From the NCBI GenBank assembly GCA_014281115.1, contig JACONQ010000006.1:372001-436000 (forward strand): a stretch of 64,000 nt of DNA, given 5' to 3'. This document shows positions 1-11,428 of this stretch, one piece after another. The DNA is from Laburnicola sp. R22_1 (lineage: Eukaryota; Ascomycota; Dothideomycetes; Pleosporales; Didymosphaeriaceae). Made by a program: the position numbers and the translations under genes. The notes under the pieces were generated by a model. It was not told the origin of the DNA and searched no databases. It worked only from the letters and a program-made list of their open reading frames with translations. Position 1 is the stretch's first letter, and the number at the start of each line of letters is the position of its first letter.

Positions 1-46
1 CTTATTAATTTTATTAGTTGCACATTTTACTATATTATATTATATG

Positions 47-152
47 TGTGGCGTTGAATTAACTACCTAGAGGTAGCACAACAAAGGCTTTTATCTTAAA
101 TAACATAACAAAAAAAAAGCAGATCCTCCTGCTTAGTAATTAAAAAGAGCGT
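47..152 (+). repeat. Dispersed two-hairpin module, copy A
   Basis: This is a copy of a ~105-bp sequence that recurs at least seven times in the window. It starts TGTGGCGTT, contains the perfect hairpin CTACCTAGAGGTAG, then a conserved core GGCTTTTATCTTAAATAACA, an A-run, and a second stem (GCAG...CTGC) followed by TTAGTAATTAAAAAG. Sequence outside the module is unrelated between copies. The sharp ends suggest a transposon terminus or a very short element. No coding potential is visible. Confidence 0.7.
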
Positions 153-333
153 GAAATATTGTGTTATACTTCTATTTTTTATTTAATAAGCTAGAAACCA
201 TTTACAATTATATTCTTTAGTATTTATTATAGATGCTTTATAGTAGTCTCCTTATACTATTTTATATCTAGCTAATCTTTAGCTGCCTCTATTATAGTTA
301 TATTTACACGCGCGGTATAAATATAAATAAGGT

Positions 334-365
<32 letters not shown>

Positions 366-755
366 TATAGTATAGAGAGATTAGTTCTAGGTTGCTATTA
401 TTACTATCTATTAGTAGTTACTTAACTCTATTAGTGCCTTAGCTATATAACTTATCTAAGACTAGCGCAATTAGACTATCGTGGCTAACTATTTATCTTT
501 ACTATAGGTTACTTTGTTTTATAGCTATTATATATTACTATAGTAAATTACTATAATATACTCTTCTCTTAGCTTTCTTTGCAGTTACCTTAAACTACTA
601 ACCTATATTACGCTTTAGATACTTTACTCTTAGATAGTATAATAAATTACTATAACCTACTCTTCTCTTTATTTACTTCGCAGCTACCTTAGACTATAAA
701 CCTAAGTTGCGCTTTAGGTGCCCTACTCTTAAATAGTATAATAAATTACTATAAC
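153..755. repeat. AT-rich non-coding stretch with a 98-bp tandem duplication
   Basis: No gene is visible. A (TA)n run lies near 335-361. From 546 a ~98-bp unit beginning AATTACTATAA is repeated: 546-643, 644-742, and a partial third start at 743-755. The second unit keeps more C and G than the first (CAGCTACCTTAGACT against CAGTTACCTTAAACT), the pattern expected from uneven C-to-T decay. Confidence 0.5.
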
Positions 756-1829
756 TGTAAAAAGTAGATAAATAGATAAGAAGGTAATCGAGTTAGTATT
801 ATTAAACTAGTTAATTAATTTTAATAAACTAACTACCTAGTAATCTATATATAAATTTATTTAGACTAATAAATACTTAGTTTCGTATAGTTTAATTATG
901 TCTTTAACTTTTATACGTGCTAGTATTTTGAACTAATGTTTAAACTAGTATTTTATATATAATAGTATTTTATATACGAGCTATTATTTTATATACAAAC
1001 TAGTGTTTTATATACAAACTAGTATTTTATATACAAACTAGTATTTTATATACAAACTAGTATTTTATATACAAACTAGTATTTTATATACAAACTAGTA
1101 TTTTATATACAAACTAGTATTTTATATACAAACTAGTATTTTATATAAAAACTAGTGTTTTAATATAAACTAGTATTTTATATACAAACTAGTATTTTAT
1201 ATAAAAACTAGTGTTTTAATATAAACTAGTATTTTATATATAAACTTTATTTTGCTATTACTTAGTTATAACGTTAATAATAAACGCCTTATTTTAGAAT
1301 AATTTATTACTCCTTAGTTTATTATACGCTAATATATTTTATATTATACAATAAGTCTTTTATATATTATATTATATTTTTTAGTAATAAGTAATTTAAT
1401 ATATATAATATTGTCTTGTTTAGTATATTGTTTTTAATCTTTGTTTTTAGCAATTGTTTAAAATTGTTAAAGCGCTTAATTGCGACAAGTTGTTAAAAGC
1501 TATTAATTTAGAAAAATTAATTACGAGCTTATTTATATTACGATAGCGTATTTTATAATATTTATTAGGTTAGCTTTATATTATATTTTGTTTTTAGTTT
1601 TAAGTAATTTAATATATATAACATTAGATTTCTTACAATTATCTTTTAGTAAGCTTTTTGTGCGTTACTTAAAGTTAACTTTGGCTGTAATTGCAACTTA
1701 TTATTAGAATAACTATTTTCGTTATTTTTAGGTAGCTTATAGTTATTTATATATTTATCTTTCAATATAATAGCGAAATTCTAACATATTATTTTATTAT
1801 TTATTTTGCTTACTAGTATAGTTTTAACA
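756..1829 (-). repeat. 3' LTR of left Copia copy, with 19-bp minisatellite
   Basis: The LTR is about 1.07 kb, read from 1829 (TGTTAAAAC) to 756 (CTTTTTACA). It contains an expanded tandem array of a ~19-bp unit (ACAAACTAGTATTTTATAT) at roughly 985-1245. Compared by eye with the right copy's 3' LTR it carries many substitutions, mostly transitions, unlike the adjacent interior, which is nearly identical between copies. Confidence 0.8.
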
Positions 1830-2040
1830 CGTCCTCGTAAGCAATATATGCTTTATTTAGGATATTTTGCTTATTACTATTATAGTTTTAACCCTTTTTA
1901 TTTTATATTAAGATTTTAAAATATATAGTTATAGGTATTATTATTAAGGGCTTTTGTTTATATATCTGCTAGTTATTCTTTTATAGGTATATAGTCTAGA
2001 TTTATTATTTTTTCTTATATTTTTCTCTTACGTAGTGATA

Positions 2041-2493
2041 TTATATATTAATATGTTTAGTTTTACTATAATGTTCAGGAGTAAATGCTAAATTAATAGC
2101 AGGTTTATTATTAGAGAATATAAAGAAATTAGGAGTTTTTATACTTAATAGTTTATTAGTTTCTAATTGTTTATAGGTATTTATTAAATAGGTGTATTCT
2201 TTTATAGCTTCTTTTAGAGCCATATACTCAGCTTCACATGTTGATAAAGCAGTCGATTTTTGTAGTTTACTAGCCCAACTAATAGGTGTTCTATTAAAGG
2301 TAAATATAAAACCAGTAGTACTTTTTCTAGTCATTAGGTCGCCGCCCCAGTCAGCGTCTGTATATCCAATTAAGTTAGGATTATTATTATTATTATTATT
2401 ATTATTAAAGTATAGGCCTAAGTTTGTTGTTTTATTTAAATATTTAAATATTCTATTAACAGCAGTGTAGTGTTGTTTATTAGGATTTGACAT
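2041..2493 (-). pseudogene. Copia RNase H domain fragment
   Basis: This 150-codon open fragment is the C-terminal RNase H of the Copia polyprotein. It shows GYTDADWGGD, the KSTTGFIF block, STCEAEYMALKEA with the catalytic Glu, and the terminal HYSKTKHINI. The next codon is a stop where the family normally continues, so the frame is truncated. A run of nine Asn codons (AAT repeat) precedes the GYTDADW motif. The translated fragment is the same as the one at 34361-34813. Upstream, the RT part of the same polyprotein is broken by several stops. Confidence 0.85.
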
Positions 2494-3131
2494 ATGTCTA
2501 GCGCAATTATATACACTAAATGCTATATCTGGTCTTGTATGAGTTGTTAGATAGATTAAACTACCTATATATTGTTGATATAAATTAATTTCTTCTAAAG
2601 AAGCTTGTTCAGTATTTTTATTTAGTTTAATTCCTGGATCGCTAGGCGAATCAATTGGGTTTAGATTTAGTTTATTATATTTTTAAGCATATTATTAACA
2701 TATTTAGTTTGTTTTAAATAAAGTGTTTTTTCTTTTCTATTTCTAATAATTTCCATACCTAGAAAGTAGCTAGCTTCCCCTAGGTCACTAACTTCTAGTA
2801 ATGTATTTAATTTAGTTTTTAATATAGTAATAGTTTCTAGACTTTTACTAATTACTAGTATATCGTCTATATAGACAATTAGGAAGATTTTTTCTTTTAA
2901 ATTAGTTGTTTTATTAGTAAAGATTCCTTGTTCAGCAAAGATAGGATAAAAACCTAGTTGTTGTAATTTATCTTTTAGGTATAGATACTAAGCTCTAGGA
3001 GCTTGTTTTAGGCCATATAAAGATTTATTTAATTTACAGACTTTATGTCTAAATTTATTAAAACCAATAGGTTGTTCTATATAGATTTCAGAATCTATAG
3101 GGGCATGTAAAAAGGCGTTTTTAATATCTAA
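2494..3131 (-). pseudogene. Copia reverse transcriptase, catalytic part (broken)
   Basis: Reading through stops gives the C-terminal half of the RT. The catalytic block FLIVYIDDILVISKS has an intact YIDD. It is followed by SDLGEASYFLGMEI, the connection region, and GSLIYLTTHTRPDIAF leading into RNase H. Stops fall at former Gln or Trp codons. In this copy the homopolymers before the YIDD motif have the in-frame lengths, whereas the right copy is one base shorter at two of them. The unit belongs to the polyprotein fragment upstream. Confidence 0.75.
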
Positions 3132-4268
3132 TTAATGTATTTTAAGATCTAAAAAATAGGCAAAAAATAGTAATAGCCTTATAATTTCAATTCTTGTTGT
3201 ATTAGCAAAGGTTTCTAGATAATCTAAGCCATAAATTTGACTATAACCTTTTACTACCCATCGGGCTTTATATTTTAATAGATTATTATTTTTATCTGTT
3301 TTAATTTTAAAAACCCAACGACCTTTTAAAGGTTTTCTATTGTTAGGTAAATCTACTATTTTCCAAGTATTTTGATTATTTAGTTGACTAATTTCTAGTT
3401 CCATAGCTTTTAGCCAATTATCTTTATCTTTACTATTTATAGCTTCTTTGTAGCTAGTTGGTTCATTATTTTCAGTTATTAATAAGGCTAGTTCATCTAT
3501 TAACTCATCTGAGTTTTCTAAAGTTATTCTTTTAAAGTTTTGCCTTGTATTATAGGTATTAGAAATGATTCTTTTATTATTATTATTAATAGTAGTATTA
3601 TCAAGTAATATATCTGGACTTGATTCGCGAGAGCTTATATTATTCTCGTTATTATTCTCGTTATTATTCTCGTTATTATTCTCGTTATTATTCTCGTTAT
3701 TATTCTCGTTATTATTCTCGTTATTATTCTCGTTATTATTCTCGTTATTATTCTCGTTATTATTCTCGTTATTATTCTCGTTATTATTCTCGTTACTATT
3801 CTCGTTATTATTCTCGTTATTATTCTCGTTATTATTCTCGTTATTATTCTCGTTATTATTTAAATCTAGAATTTCAGAATCTATAGATTGTTCTATAGTA
3901 TTGTTATTGTTATTATTATTTAGGTTATTGCCTAGGTATACATTATTATTACTATTAAATAGTATATTAACTTCTTTATTAGAGTCGTTATTAAAGTTAT
4001 AAAAGTAATTTTCAAGAATTTTAGCATCTCTAGTATACACTAGTTTATTTTCTTTTAGATCTAATATTTTATAATTATAGTTATCATAACCTACTAGTAT
4101 ACCTATTTTGGCTTTAGGTTCTAGTTTAGTTAATTGTTGTTTAACTAAGTAGTAACTTAGTGAGTCCCAGATTTTAATATTATTATAGTTAGGTTTCTTT
4201 TTATAAAGTTTTTCATTTGGGCTTATAAAATTTAAATTACTATGTGGTGTAATATTATATATATACAC
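3132..4268 (-). pseudogene. Copia integrase tail, linker and RT N-terminus (378-codon open fragment)
   Basis: The open fragment covers the C-terminal integrase region (ITPHSNLNFISPNEKLY; WDSLSYYLV; GYDNYNYKILDL). A low-complexity Asn/Glu linker made of 12-bp repeats follows, then the RT N-terminal block (NWLKAMELEISQLNNQNTW, GRWVFKIKTD, KARWVVKGYSQIYGLDYLET). The A(P)VTR-type region reads FANTTRIEIIR. It is separated from the integrase core by a TAG where Trp is expected. The protein is the same as the fragment at 32588-33724, including repeat number. Confidence 0.85.
3640..3858. repeat. 12-bp coding microsatellite (NNEN repeat) in left Copia
   Basis: About 18 near-perfect copies of a 12-bp unit (minus strand AATAATAACGAG) encode an Asn/Glu tract between integrase and RT. 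One unit carries AGT (Ser). The same number of units and the same variant at the same place occur in the other Copia copy at 32998-33216, which is unexpected for an unstable tandem repeat unless duplication or conversion was very recent. Confidence 0.8.
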
Positions 4269-4289
4269 TGCGTTTTTAACAGCGTATTG

Positions 4290-5129
4290 CTAGTAACTAG
4301 TTGGCAAATTACTATAGAACAATAGGCTTTTAGCTATTTCTATTATAGTTCTATTTATTCTTTCAATTAACCCATTTTGTTCTGATGTATATGGCGGATT
4401 AAATTGGTGAATAATACCATTTTGTTTATTAAATAGCGTAAAATTACTATTAGCAAATTCCGTGCCATTATCGGTTTTAATAATTTTAATTTTTCGATTA
4501 CTTTGGTTTTCAACTTTTGTTTTAAAGTCTTTAAAGGCTTCAAACGATTCTGATTTATGTCTTAATAGTTTAAATTCTAATTTTCTAGTAGCAGAGTCTA
4601 GAAAGAATATAATATATTTATAATTATTTTTGGAGAGGGTAATAGGCCCACATAAATCAATTACTATTTTATCTAAGTAATTATCTGCTTTAATAGTAAT
4701 TTCTCTACTGTTATTATTTGTTAGTTTAGCTTTTATACAGCTAGAGCAATTAATTTTATAGTTAGTAGGTTTAGTTATGCCTAGTATTTTACATATAACG
4801 TCTAGATTTTTATGTCCAAAACGATTGTGATAGAGATATATTAAATTCTCTTTATAGTTACTAATAGTTTTATTTTTATTAATAACCTTTTTAGCAAATA
4901 GAATATTATCTGTTACTATATTGTCTATATTTATTATATAAAGAGTGTCAATTAGAGTTGCTTCGAATATTGTTTTAGTGTTCTTTTTAATTATAGCTTT
5001 GTCTTTTATAAAGTTTACTACCAAGTCTTTTTCGACTAATTTCTTTACTAAAATAATATTTACATTAAATTCAGGCAAATAAAGATAGTTATTTAAAACT
5101 ATCTTAGTATTATTATATATAAAGCTCAC
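4290..5129 (-). pseudogene. Copia GAG-pre-integrase and integrase core fragment
   Basis: This 279-codon open fragment contains the HHCC zinc finger (YHNRFGHKNL ... CSSCIKAK) and the DDE integrase core. The catalytic residues are Asp in IVIDLCGP, Asp in IKTDNGTEF and Glu in SEQNGLIERINRTI, so all three are present. It stops after LLFYSNLPTSY at a TAG that replaces a Trp codon; the frame resumes as QYAVKNAVY. Fragment and stop match 31727-32566 exactly at protein level. Confidence 0.87.
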
Positions 5130-5149
5130 GTTGCCAATAAATTGCGAAG

Positions 5150-6047
5150 TTAAAATATTATTATTTCCCCATTATATTCTTGTAGTTTTTCTAACTAACG
5201 AATTTTCTATAAATAGGTTTTTGTTGGAGATAATATGAGATGAACTACCTAAATCTAGTATTAGATTAGGGCTTTTTGACTTGGTAGTTATAAATACCTT
5301 AGTAGTTTTTAATTCTTGTTTAGGATTTCTAGAATTAAATTCTAGATTTCGAGGATTTCGATGTCCTTTTTCGAACTGGTTTGTTTTTTATTTAGGGTAG
5401 TTAATAATACCTTTTAATTTTCATTATTTTAGATAACTCTGCTATTTTATCTAACAGCTTTCGATCTAATCGATCTGATGGAGATTCGGATTCACGATTT
5501 AATAGATTTTTATCTATTTTTTCATCTTTTAGATTTAAAATCGTGATTTGTTTTAAACTATTTAGGTTTATTTTTAAGATGTAAAGACTAACACTTATTA
5601 GTAAAGTGGATATTTATTTTATACTTATTACAAAATCGTTTAGACTTTATAACTTTGTGTTAATTCTAAAATTTAGTGTATAGAACCTTAGTTATATCAC
5701 TGTCTAAGTGCGTCTAACGACGACTTTCATTAATTAAATCAGAGAATAAATTCTCTAGATTAATCTTTAAAGAATTATCCCGAAATAATTAAGTTACCAA
5801 AGTAACAAACCCCTTATAATTAGGAGTTAAATTGTTTAGCACCCAGGCCACAATAACCTATTTGGGTATTTTAATTAACTTATACTCAAGATTTATTATT
5901 AAATATTTAATTTTATTAGGTACTCCTCTATTAAACTAAAATCTAATAAGGTACTATTAAATAACTCCTTTAAAAGAAGAAATTTAGAATAGTAACCTTT
6001 AGGAGAATAAAGATTCCCTAAACAAGTACACATCTTATTGGCTGTAG
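5150..6047 (-). pseudogene. Copia gag and protease region (broken)
   Basis: Reading minus, the region starts with a gag-like segment (CTCLGNLYSPKGYYSKFL; EYKLIKIPK; ENLFSDLINES) and reaches the aspartic-protease motif LDLGSSSHIIS near 5250, where the usual Copia form is DSGASxH. The catalytic Asp is kept but the following Gly-Ala context is altered. Stops and one-base homopolymer shortenings break the frame here. The other copy keeps the frame over the protease. Confidence 0.65.
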
Positions 6048-6052
6048 ATAAA

Positions 6053-7001
6053 TGTTAAAACTATATTAGTAAGCAAAATAAATAATAAAATAACATGTTA
6101 GAATTGCGCTATTATAATAAAAGATAAATAGATAAATAACTATAAGCTACCTAAAAATAAACTAAAATAGTCGTTCCGACAATAAGTTACAATTAAAGCC
6201 AAAGTCAACTTTAAGTAACGCATAAAAAGTTTACTAAAAGATAATTGTAAGAAATCTAATATTATATATATTAAATTCCTTAAAACTAAAACCAAAATAT
6301 AATATAAAACTAACCTAATAAATATTATAAAATACGCTATCGTAATATAAATAAGCTCGTAATTAATTTTTCTAAATTAATAACTTTTAACAAACTTGTC
6401 GCAATTAAGCGCTTTAACAATTTTGAGCAATTGCTAAAAAGGATATACTAAACAAGGAAATATTATATGTATTAAATTACTTATTACTAAAAACAAAATA
6501 TAACATATAAAAGACTTAGTTTATAATATAAAATATATTAGCGTACAATAAACTAACGAGTAATAAATTATTCTAAAATAAGGCGTTTATTGTTAACGTT
6601 ATAACTAAGCAATAGTAAAACAAAGTTTATATATAAAATAATAGCTCGTATATAAAATACTAGTTTGTATATAAAACACTAGTTTGTATATAAAACATAA
6701 GTTTGTATATAAAATACTAGTTTGTATATAAATAATAGCTTGCATATAAAACACTAGTCTGTATATATAATAATAGCTCGTATATAAAACACTATTGCAT
6801 ATAAAATACTAGTTTAAACATTAGTTTAAAACACTAGCACGTATAAAAGTTAAAGGCATAATTAAACTATATAAAACTAAGTGTTCGTTAGTCTAAATTA
6901 TTTTGTATATAGATTGCTAGGTAGCCAGTTTATTAAAGTTAATTAACTAGTTTAACAATACTAACTCGATTACCTTCTTATCTATTTATTCACTTTTTAT
7001 A
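6053..7001 (+). repeat. Solo LTR inserted in left Copia leader, with 5-bp target duplication
   Basis: A ~950-bp LTR of the same family in inverted orientation to its host: TGTTAAAAC at 6053 to CTTTTTATA at 7001. The perfect 5-bp duplication ATAAA flanks it at 6048-6052 and 7002-7006. A short 19-bp-unit array lies at about 6640-6830. The identical insertion with the same duplication is present in the right copy at 29850-30799, so it predates the duplication of the composite element. Confidence 0.85.
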
Positions 7002-7566
7002 ATAAATCCTTAATATGCTGTAAAGAACCATCTTTAACTAACAAAGTAATAATTAATTATGCTTTTAAATTAATATCTTTCGACACTAAATTAATTGTAA
7101 TATTATTATCACTCTAAATTATAGCCATACAATTTTCTATTATAAGAATAGAAATAGCCCTAGGCTTTCACATCTTATAGTTAGAAATACCCTTAAGCAT
7201 CTTCTACTTAGAGATAGAAGAAATCTTAGAACTTATTATGAATGAGATTGATAGGCCAAAAAGAGCTTAGAAATCTAAGAAAAATGAGGTATTTCTTAAA
7301 AAATTGATAAGGCTTGGCGAAATTGCCTAAAAAGGTAATGAACTAGTCTAGCTAGTAAAAGAGCTCAGAAAATTCTGAGAAAAATAAGATATTAGTCAAA
7401 ATATCGATTTTGCCAAGATAGCTTAGTAAGCTAAAAGGACTAGACTAGCTAGTATAAAAGAATTAGAATCTCAAAGAAATTCTAAGAAAAATAAGGTATA
7501 CATCGAAAAAATTAATAGAAGAATAGCTTAGTAAGCTAAAAGGTAGATAATAATAAATAATAAAAT
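7002..7566 (-). other. Copia 5' leader / gag N-terminal region, left copy
   Basis: This is the sequence between primer-binding site and solo LTR, read on the minus strand. It contains imperfect internal repeats of the type TTAGCTTACTAAGCTA and matches 29286-29844 in the right copy. No open frame of useful length is visible. It probably held the untranslated leader and start of gag. Confidence 0.5.
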
Positions 7567-7590
7567 TGTTAGAGCGCCGGGCTCATAACC
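7567..7590 (-). promoter_or_regulatory. Primer-binding site matching the anticodon arm of initiator tRNA-Met
   Basis: Directly next to the 5' LTR end, the minus strand reads GGTTATGAGCCCGGCGCTCT. Its complement, AGAGCGCCGGGCTCATAACC, matches the anticodon arm of eukaryotic initiator tRNA-Met and contains the CAT anticodon. Copia-type elements are known to prime from a half-tRNA-iMet cut in the anticodon loop, which fits. The right copy has one transition here (29263-29285). Confidence 0.7.
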
Positions 7591-8468
7591 TATAAAAAGT
7601 AAATAAATAGATAAGAAAATAATCGAGTTAGTATTATTAAACTAGTTAACTAATTTTAATAAACTAACTATCTAGCAATCTATATACAAAATAATTTAGA
7701 CTAACGAATACTTAGTTTTGTATAGTTTAATTATGCCTTTAACTTTTATATATGCTAGTATTTTAAACTAATGTTTAAACTAGTATTTTATATATAATAG
7801 TATTTTATATACGAGCTATTATTTTATATACGAGCTATTATTTTATATACAGACTAGTATTTTATATATAAGCTATTATTTTATATATAAACTAGTGTTT
7901 TATATACAAACTAGTGTTTTATATACAAACTAGTGTTTTATATACAAACTAGTGTTTTATATACAAACTAGTGTTTTATATACAAACTAGTGTTTTATAT
8001 ACAAACTAGTGTTTTATATACAAACTAGTGTTTTATATACAAACTAGTGTTTTATATACAAACTAGTATTTTATTTACGAGCTATTATTTTATATACAAA
8101 CTTTATTTTACTATTACTTAGTTATAATATTAATAATAAACGCCTTATTTTAAAATAATTTATTACTCCTTAGTTTATTATACGCTAATATATTTTATAT
8201 TATAAAATAAGTCTTTTATATACTATATTTTGTTTTTAGTAATAAGTAATTTAATATATATACTATTGCCTTGTTTAGTATATTCTTTTTAGCAATTGCT
8301 TAAGATTGTTAAAGCGCTTACTTGCGACAAGTTTATCAAAAGTTACTAATTTAGAAAAATTAATTACGAGCTTATTTATATTACGATAGCGTATTTTATA
8401 ATATTTATTAGGTTAGTTTTATATTATATTTTATTTTTAGTTTTAAGTAATTTAATATATATAATAAT
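7591..8468 (-). repeat. 5' LTR of left Copia, 3' portion
   Basis: The LTR continues from the primer-binding site to the insertion point of the DNA transposon at 8469. It carries a long minisatellite at about 7840-8095, with around a dozen near-identical 19-bp units (ACAAACTAGTGTTTTATAT). The rest of the LTR lies at 10679-10888. Confidence 0.8.
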
Positions 8469-10678
8469 ATATTCTATTAGTAGCCCGAACAGATTAGTCC
8501 GCCAGACAGTTTTTGCCAAGACCATAACACTTCACTATAAATCATAATGTCTTAATAACACGACGCGTTATTATCTAATTAAGAAGGCAGAATTAAGCTT
8601 GCCCTTTACGCCTATTAGAATAAGCAAATTTTAAGCCTGTGACGCGCTGCTACAGTATATAATATCCCAAAGTCTACACTAAGCGATTGAATTAACGGAA
8701 TCACCGCCCAAGTAGATACACGATTAGGTATGGCAAAGCTCACCGCAACTAAAGAGCAGACGCTTATACAGTATATCCTTAACCTAGATTTGCAAGAATT
8801 TGCACCCTGGCTAGATAAGGTAGAAGATATAGCCAATAAACTGCTAGCTGCGCGGCATAGAGACCCTATAGGATAATGCTAGGCTTAGCGCTTTATAAAG
8901 CGTATACCTAAGCTTAAAATAGCTTTTAATTAAGCGAAGGACTGATAGAGAATATAACAGGAAGACCTAGAGCTTATAAACGCGTGGTTTTAGCTAGTAG
9001 AGGACATAAAAGCTAAGTATAAAGTGCAGGATAAAGACATCTATAACTTTAATAAGATAGGCTTCTAGATAGGAGTTGTTGGCTTAATAAAGGTTGTAAC
9101 TAGTTTAGAAAGACATTCTCAACCTACGCTTGTTTAGCCAGGTAATCGCGAGTGGGTTATAGTAATTTAGAGTATTTGCGCTACTAGATATACTGCCCCG
9201 CCCTTTATTATCTATAAAGGGCGAGTCCACATCTTAGCGTGGTATAAGGAGACTAGTATCCCCCGCAATTAGAAGCTCTTAGTCTCTAAGACTGGCTGGA
9301 CCAATAATAAGCTTGGAGTCGCGTGGTTAAAGCACTTTAACGCGTATACAAGGCCGCGCATAGTGGGGTTATGGAGGTTACTTATTCTGGACGGCTATAA
9401 GAGCTACTACTCCTAGGATTTCAAGGATTATTGCCTAGAATAGAAGATCCTAACACTCTGTATGCCAGCGCACTTATCTCATATCCTCCAGCCGCTTAAT
9501 GTGGTCTGTTTCGCGCCACTAAAGCTAAAGTACTCTTAGCGCGTGCGGGACTTAGCGCGCCAACGCGTCTTTTATATTAATAAAGAGGGCTTCCTACTAG
9601 CCTTTCGCAACGCGTTTTTTAATGTGTTTATACTAGAAAACTACAAGAAAGCCTTTAAGGCCTCTAGGCTTATTCCTTTAGATGCGTTAGTAGTGGTAGA
9701 TTGCCTTAATGTGCGTATTCACACTCCACCTTAGGGTACCCCACTAGATACACTATAGCAAGCCAGGACCCTAAGCAATACCCTCGAGTTTAGATTCTAG
9801 TTAAAGCTTGTACGCGACTCTTTTATTTGGTCTCCACCTAATACTAAATTAAGCTACTCACAGCTTATAAAAGGTGCTAAACTTATGCTCTACCATAGTG
9901 TACTTTAAGAGACCCGCATTAAGGAACTTAAGGAGCAAATTAAGGTTCTAACAAAGCGAAAAACGCGTAAAAGAAAGCGCATTTAGAAAGGTAGGACGCT
10001 AGGCTTTGCTTAAGGAGCAGATTTAGGAGTAGAAAGCCCTTCTATTAGGGTGAAGTTGTCAAAAAGGGCGCGAGGTAGTGGTGAGGGAGAGGCAGGTCCC
10101 TTAGCACAACGCCGCTGTGGGAGGTGCGGAGAGCCTGGGCACAACGCAAGGACCTGTCAGATAGATAAAGAGATAGAGAAGGAGTTAGATATTACCCTTA
10201 GCGGCTTATTTTCAGATAGTGTTAATAGTAAATTAGAGTGATTTTATTATAGATTACTATAAGGCCAAAAATAACGGGTTAACTTTATCTTGCAATAGTA
10301 CGCACTCAGTGACTAAAAATTAGATAAAGTACTACTTAAGATATAGTATGCTTCACTGCGAATTATAATAAGTATACTATATATTACCTACGTATAGTAT
10401 GGTAGATAATATATCGTATATTATAGGGAGTCTTGTTGTAAGTTCGTACTGCCAAGAAAGACTCCTTAGCTTTGCGCGGCTATAGTAGCCGCGCAAAGAG
10501 GCTGCACGACGTAAAAAGTAGATTAAATAGTAACTTGGTATATTATAAGTTATAGTAGGTTATTATGAGTTACTATAAAGTAACGTTGGTGGTGTTCTAT
10601 AATAAATTATAAGGAACCTCGAAGTTGCTAAGAAAAACTGTCCGGCGGACTAATCTGTCCGGGCTACTAATAGAATAT
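8469..10678 (+). mobile_element. pogo/Fot-like DNA transposon in the left Copia 5' LTR
   Basis: The element is bounded by inverted repeats of about 45 bp: AGTAGCCCGAACAGATTAGT at the left is matched by the complement of ACTAATCTGTCCGGGCTACT at the right, with differences at C/T positions. It interrupts the Copia LTR cleanly, with LTR sequence resuming at 10679. The target-site duplication could not be fixed because the terminal TATTCTATTA is itself repeated in inverse. It encodes one transposase relic on the plus strand. Confidence 0.85.
8547..10241 (+). pseudogene. pogo-like DDE transposase with C-terminal CCHC zinc knuckle (RIP stops)
   Basis: Starting at ATG 8547, one continuous 565-codon frame without frameshifts reaches the stop at 10239-10241, interrupted only by stops at former Gln, Arg or Trp codons. 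An N-terminal psq-type HTH (RRAATVYNIPKSTLSD, reading one stop as Arg) is followed by a CENP-B/Tc5-type HTH (LTATKEQTLIQYILNLDL) and a DDE_1 core. The first acidic site reads NFDKTGF (normally NFDETGF), the second ILDGYKSY and the third LQPLNV, so the last catalytic Asp is now Asn. The C-terminal tail is intact and has a zinc knuckle, CGRCGEPGHNARTC. The protein is inactive. Confidence 0.8.
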
Positions 10679-10888
10679 GTTATTAGATTTCTTATAATTA
10701 TCTTTTAGTAAACTTTTTATGCGTTACTTAAAGTTAACTTTGGCTTTAATTATAACTTATTATTAGAACGACTATTTTCGTTATTTTTAGGTAGCTTATA
10801 GTTATTTATCTATTTATCTTTTATTATAATAGTAAAATTCTAACATGTTATTTTATTATTTATTTTGCTTACTAATATAGTTTTAATA
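10679..10888 (-). repeat. 5' LTR of left Copia, first ~200 bp
   Basis: LTR sequence resumes after the DNA transposon and ends at 10888 with the complement of TATTAAAAC, a RIP-type change from TGTTAAAAC. Just outside, the flank resembles that of the right Copia 5' LTR (ATTAAG, optional AG, ATAAC next to the LTR). Confidence 0.75.
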
Positions 10889-10983
10889 GTTATCTTAATC
10901 TACGTAGGCTTAAGTTAGAAAAAATAAAGTTAAAAAGAGTAATTAATACTAAATAAATAATATAACTATCTAATATATATATA

Positions 10984-11092
10984 TGGGTTTAAATTAACTA
11001 CCTAGGGGTAGCATAACAAAGGCTTTTATTTTAAATAATATAATAAAAAAGTAGAGCCCCTACTTAGTAATTAAAAAGAGTGTAAAAAAATC
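10984..11092 (+). repeat. Two-hairpin module, copy B
   Basis: It has the same order as copy A: AACTACCTAGGGGTAGCATA hairpin, GGCTTTTATTTTAAATAATA core, A-run, then GTAGAGCCCCTACTTAGTAA. Changes from the consensus are almost all G-to-A or C-to-T. The TGTGGCG start is replaced by TGGGTTT. Confidence 0.65.
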
Positions 11093-11272
11093 TAATATAT
11101 ATAAAATAAAATAATACTTACACTTATATATAAGTGCCTACTATTTTATATTTAAAACTAAATTATAAATATTAAAACTATTATATTAAAAAAATTTATA
11201 TATAAGTTAAATTTACTTAGCTAAAGCTAGTAATTACTAAATAATTTAAAAATCTCTTTGGTAATAATTGTA
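11093..11272. other. AT-rich spacer, nothing recognised
   Basis: This is short AT-rich sequence between module copies B and C. No frame, repeat or RNA signal could be recognised. Confidence 0.3.
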
Positions 11273-11368
11273 TGTGGCGTTATTAAATATACCTAGGGGT
11301 AGGATAATAAAGGCTTTTATCTTAAATAACATAACAAAAAAGCAGAGCCCCTACTTAGTAATTAAAAC
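11273..11368 (+). repeat. Two-hairpin module, copy C
   Basis: It begins ATGTGGCGTT, has TACCTAGGGGTAGG, the core GGCTTTTATCTTAAATAACA and the stem GCAGAGCCCCTACTTAGTAA. Together with the inverted copy D at 13294-13380 it would form a ~240-bp foldback unit if the transposon at 11429-13292 were removed. Confidence 0.65.
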
Positions 11369-11428
11369 GGTTAATAATAATAATTATATTATATAAATAT
11401 ATTAAAGAAATTTTTATATTTAGTATTA

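Larger units (their letters stand above)
756..10888 (-). mobile_element. Copia LTR retrotransposon, left copy (nested, RIP-mutated)
   Basis: Read on the minus strand, the element runs: 5' LTR (10888 to 7591, split by a DNA transposon at 8469-10678), primer-binding site, leader with an inverted solo LTR, gag-protease, integrase, reverse transcriptase, RNase H, 3' LTR (1829 to 756). LTRs begin TGTTAAAAC and end TTTTTACA, RIP-mutated to TTTTTATA in places. All domains carry in-frame stops, so the element is not autonomous. Its interior from about 2030 to 7566 is an inverted, near-identical duplicate of about 29285-34825. No convincing target-site duplication was found: the flanks read ATAAC on the left and GTTAT on the right. 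Confidence 0.85.

Noticed and set aside
985..1245. CRISPR-like regular repeats
   Set aside because: Units are contiguous 19-bp tandem repeats without spacers, inside an LTR.
3565..4002. Long plus-strand frames rich in Leu/Phe/Ser or Tyr/Ser/Arg repeats (and the mirror at 32854-33291)
   Set aside because: They are antisense readings of the 12-bp Asn/Glu coding repeat in the Copia polyprotein.
756..7001. Copia gene flanked by what first looked like ~900-bp terminal inverted repeats, as in a novel hybrid transposon
   Set aside because: The inner repeat is a solo LTR with its own 5-bp duplication; the true 5' LTR lies beyond the primer-binding site, so this is a normal Copia with a nested insertion.
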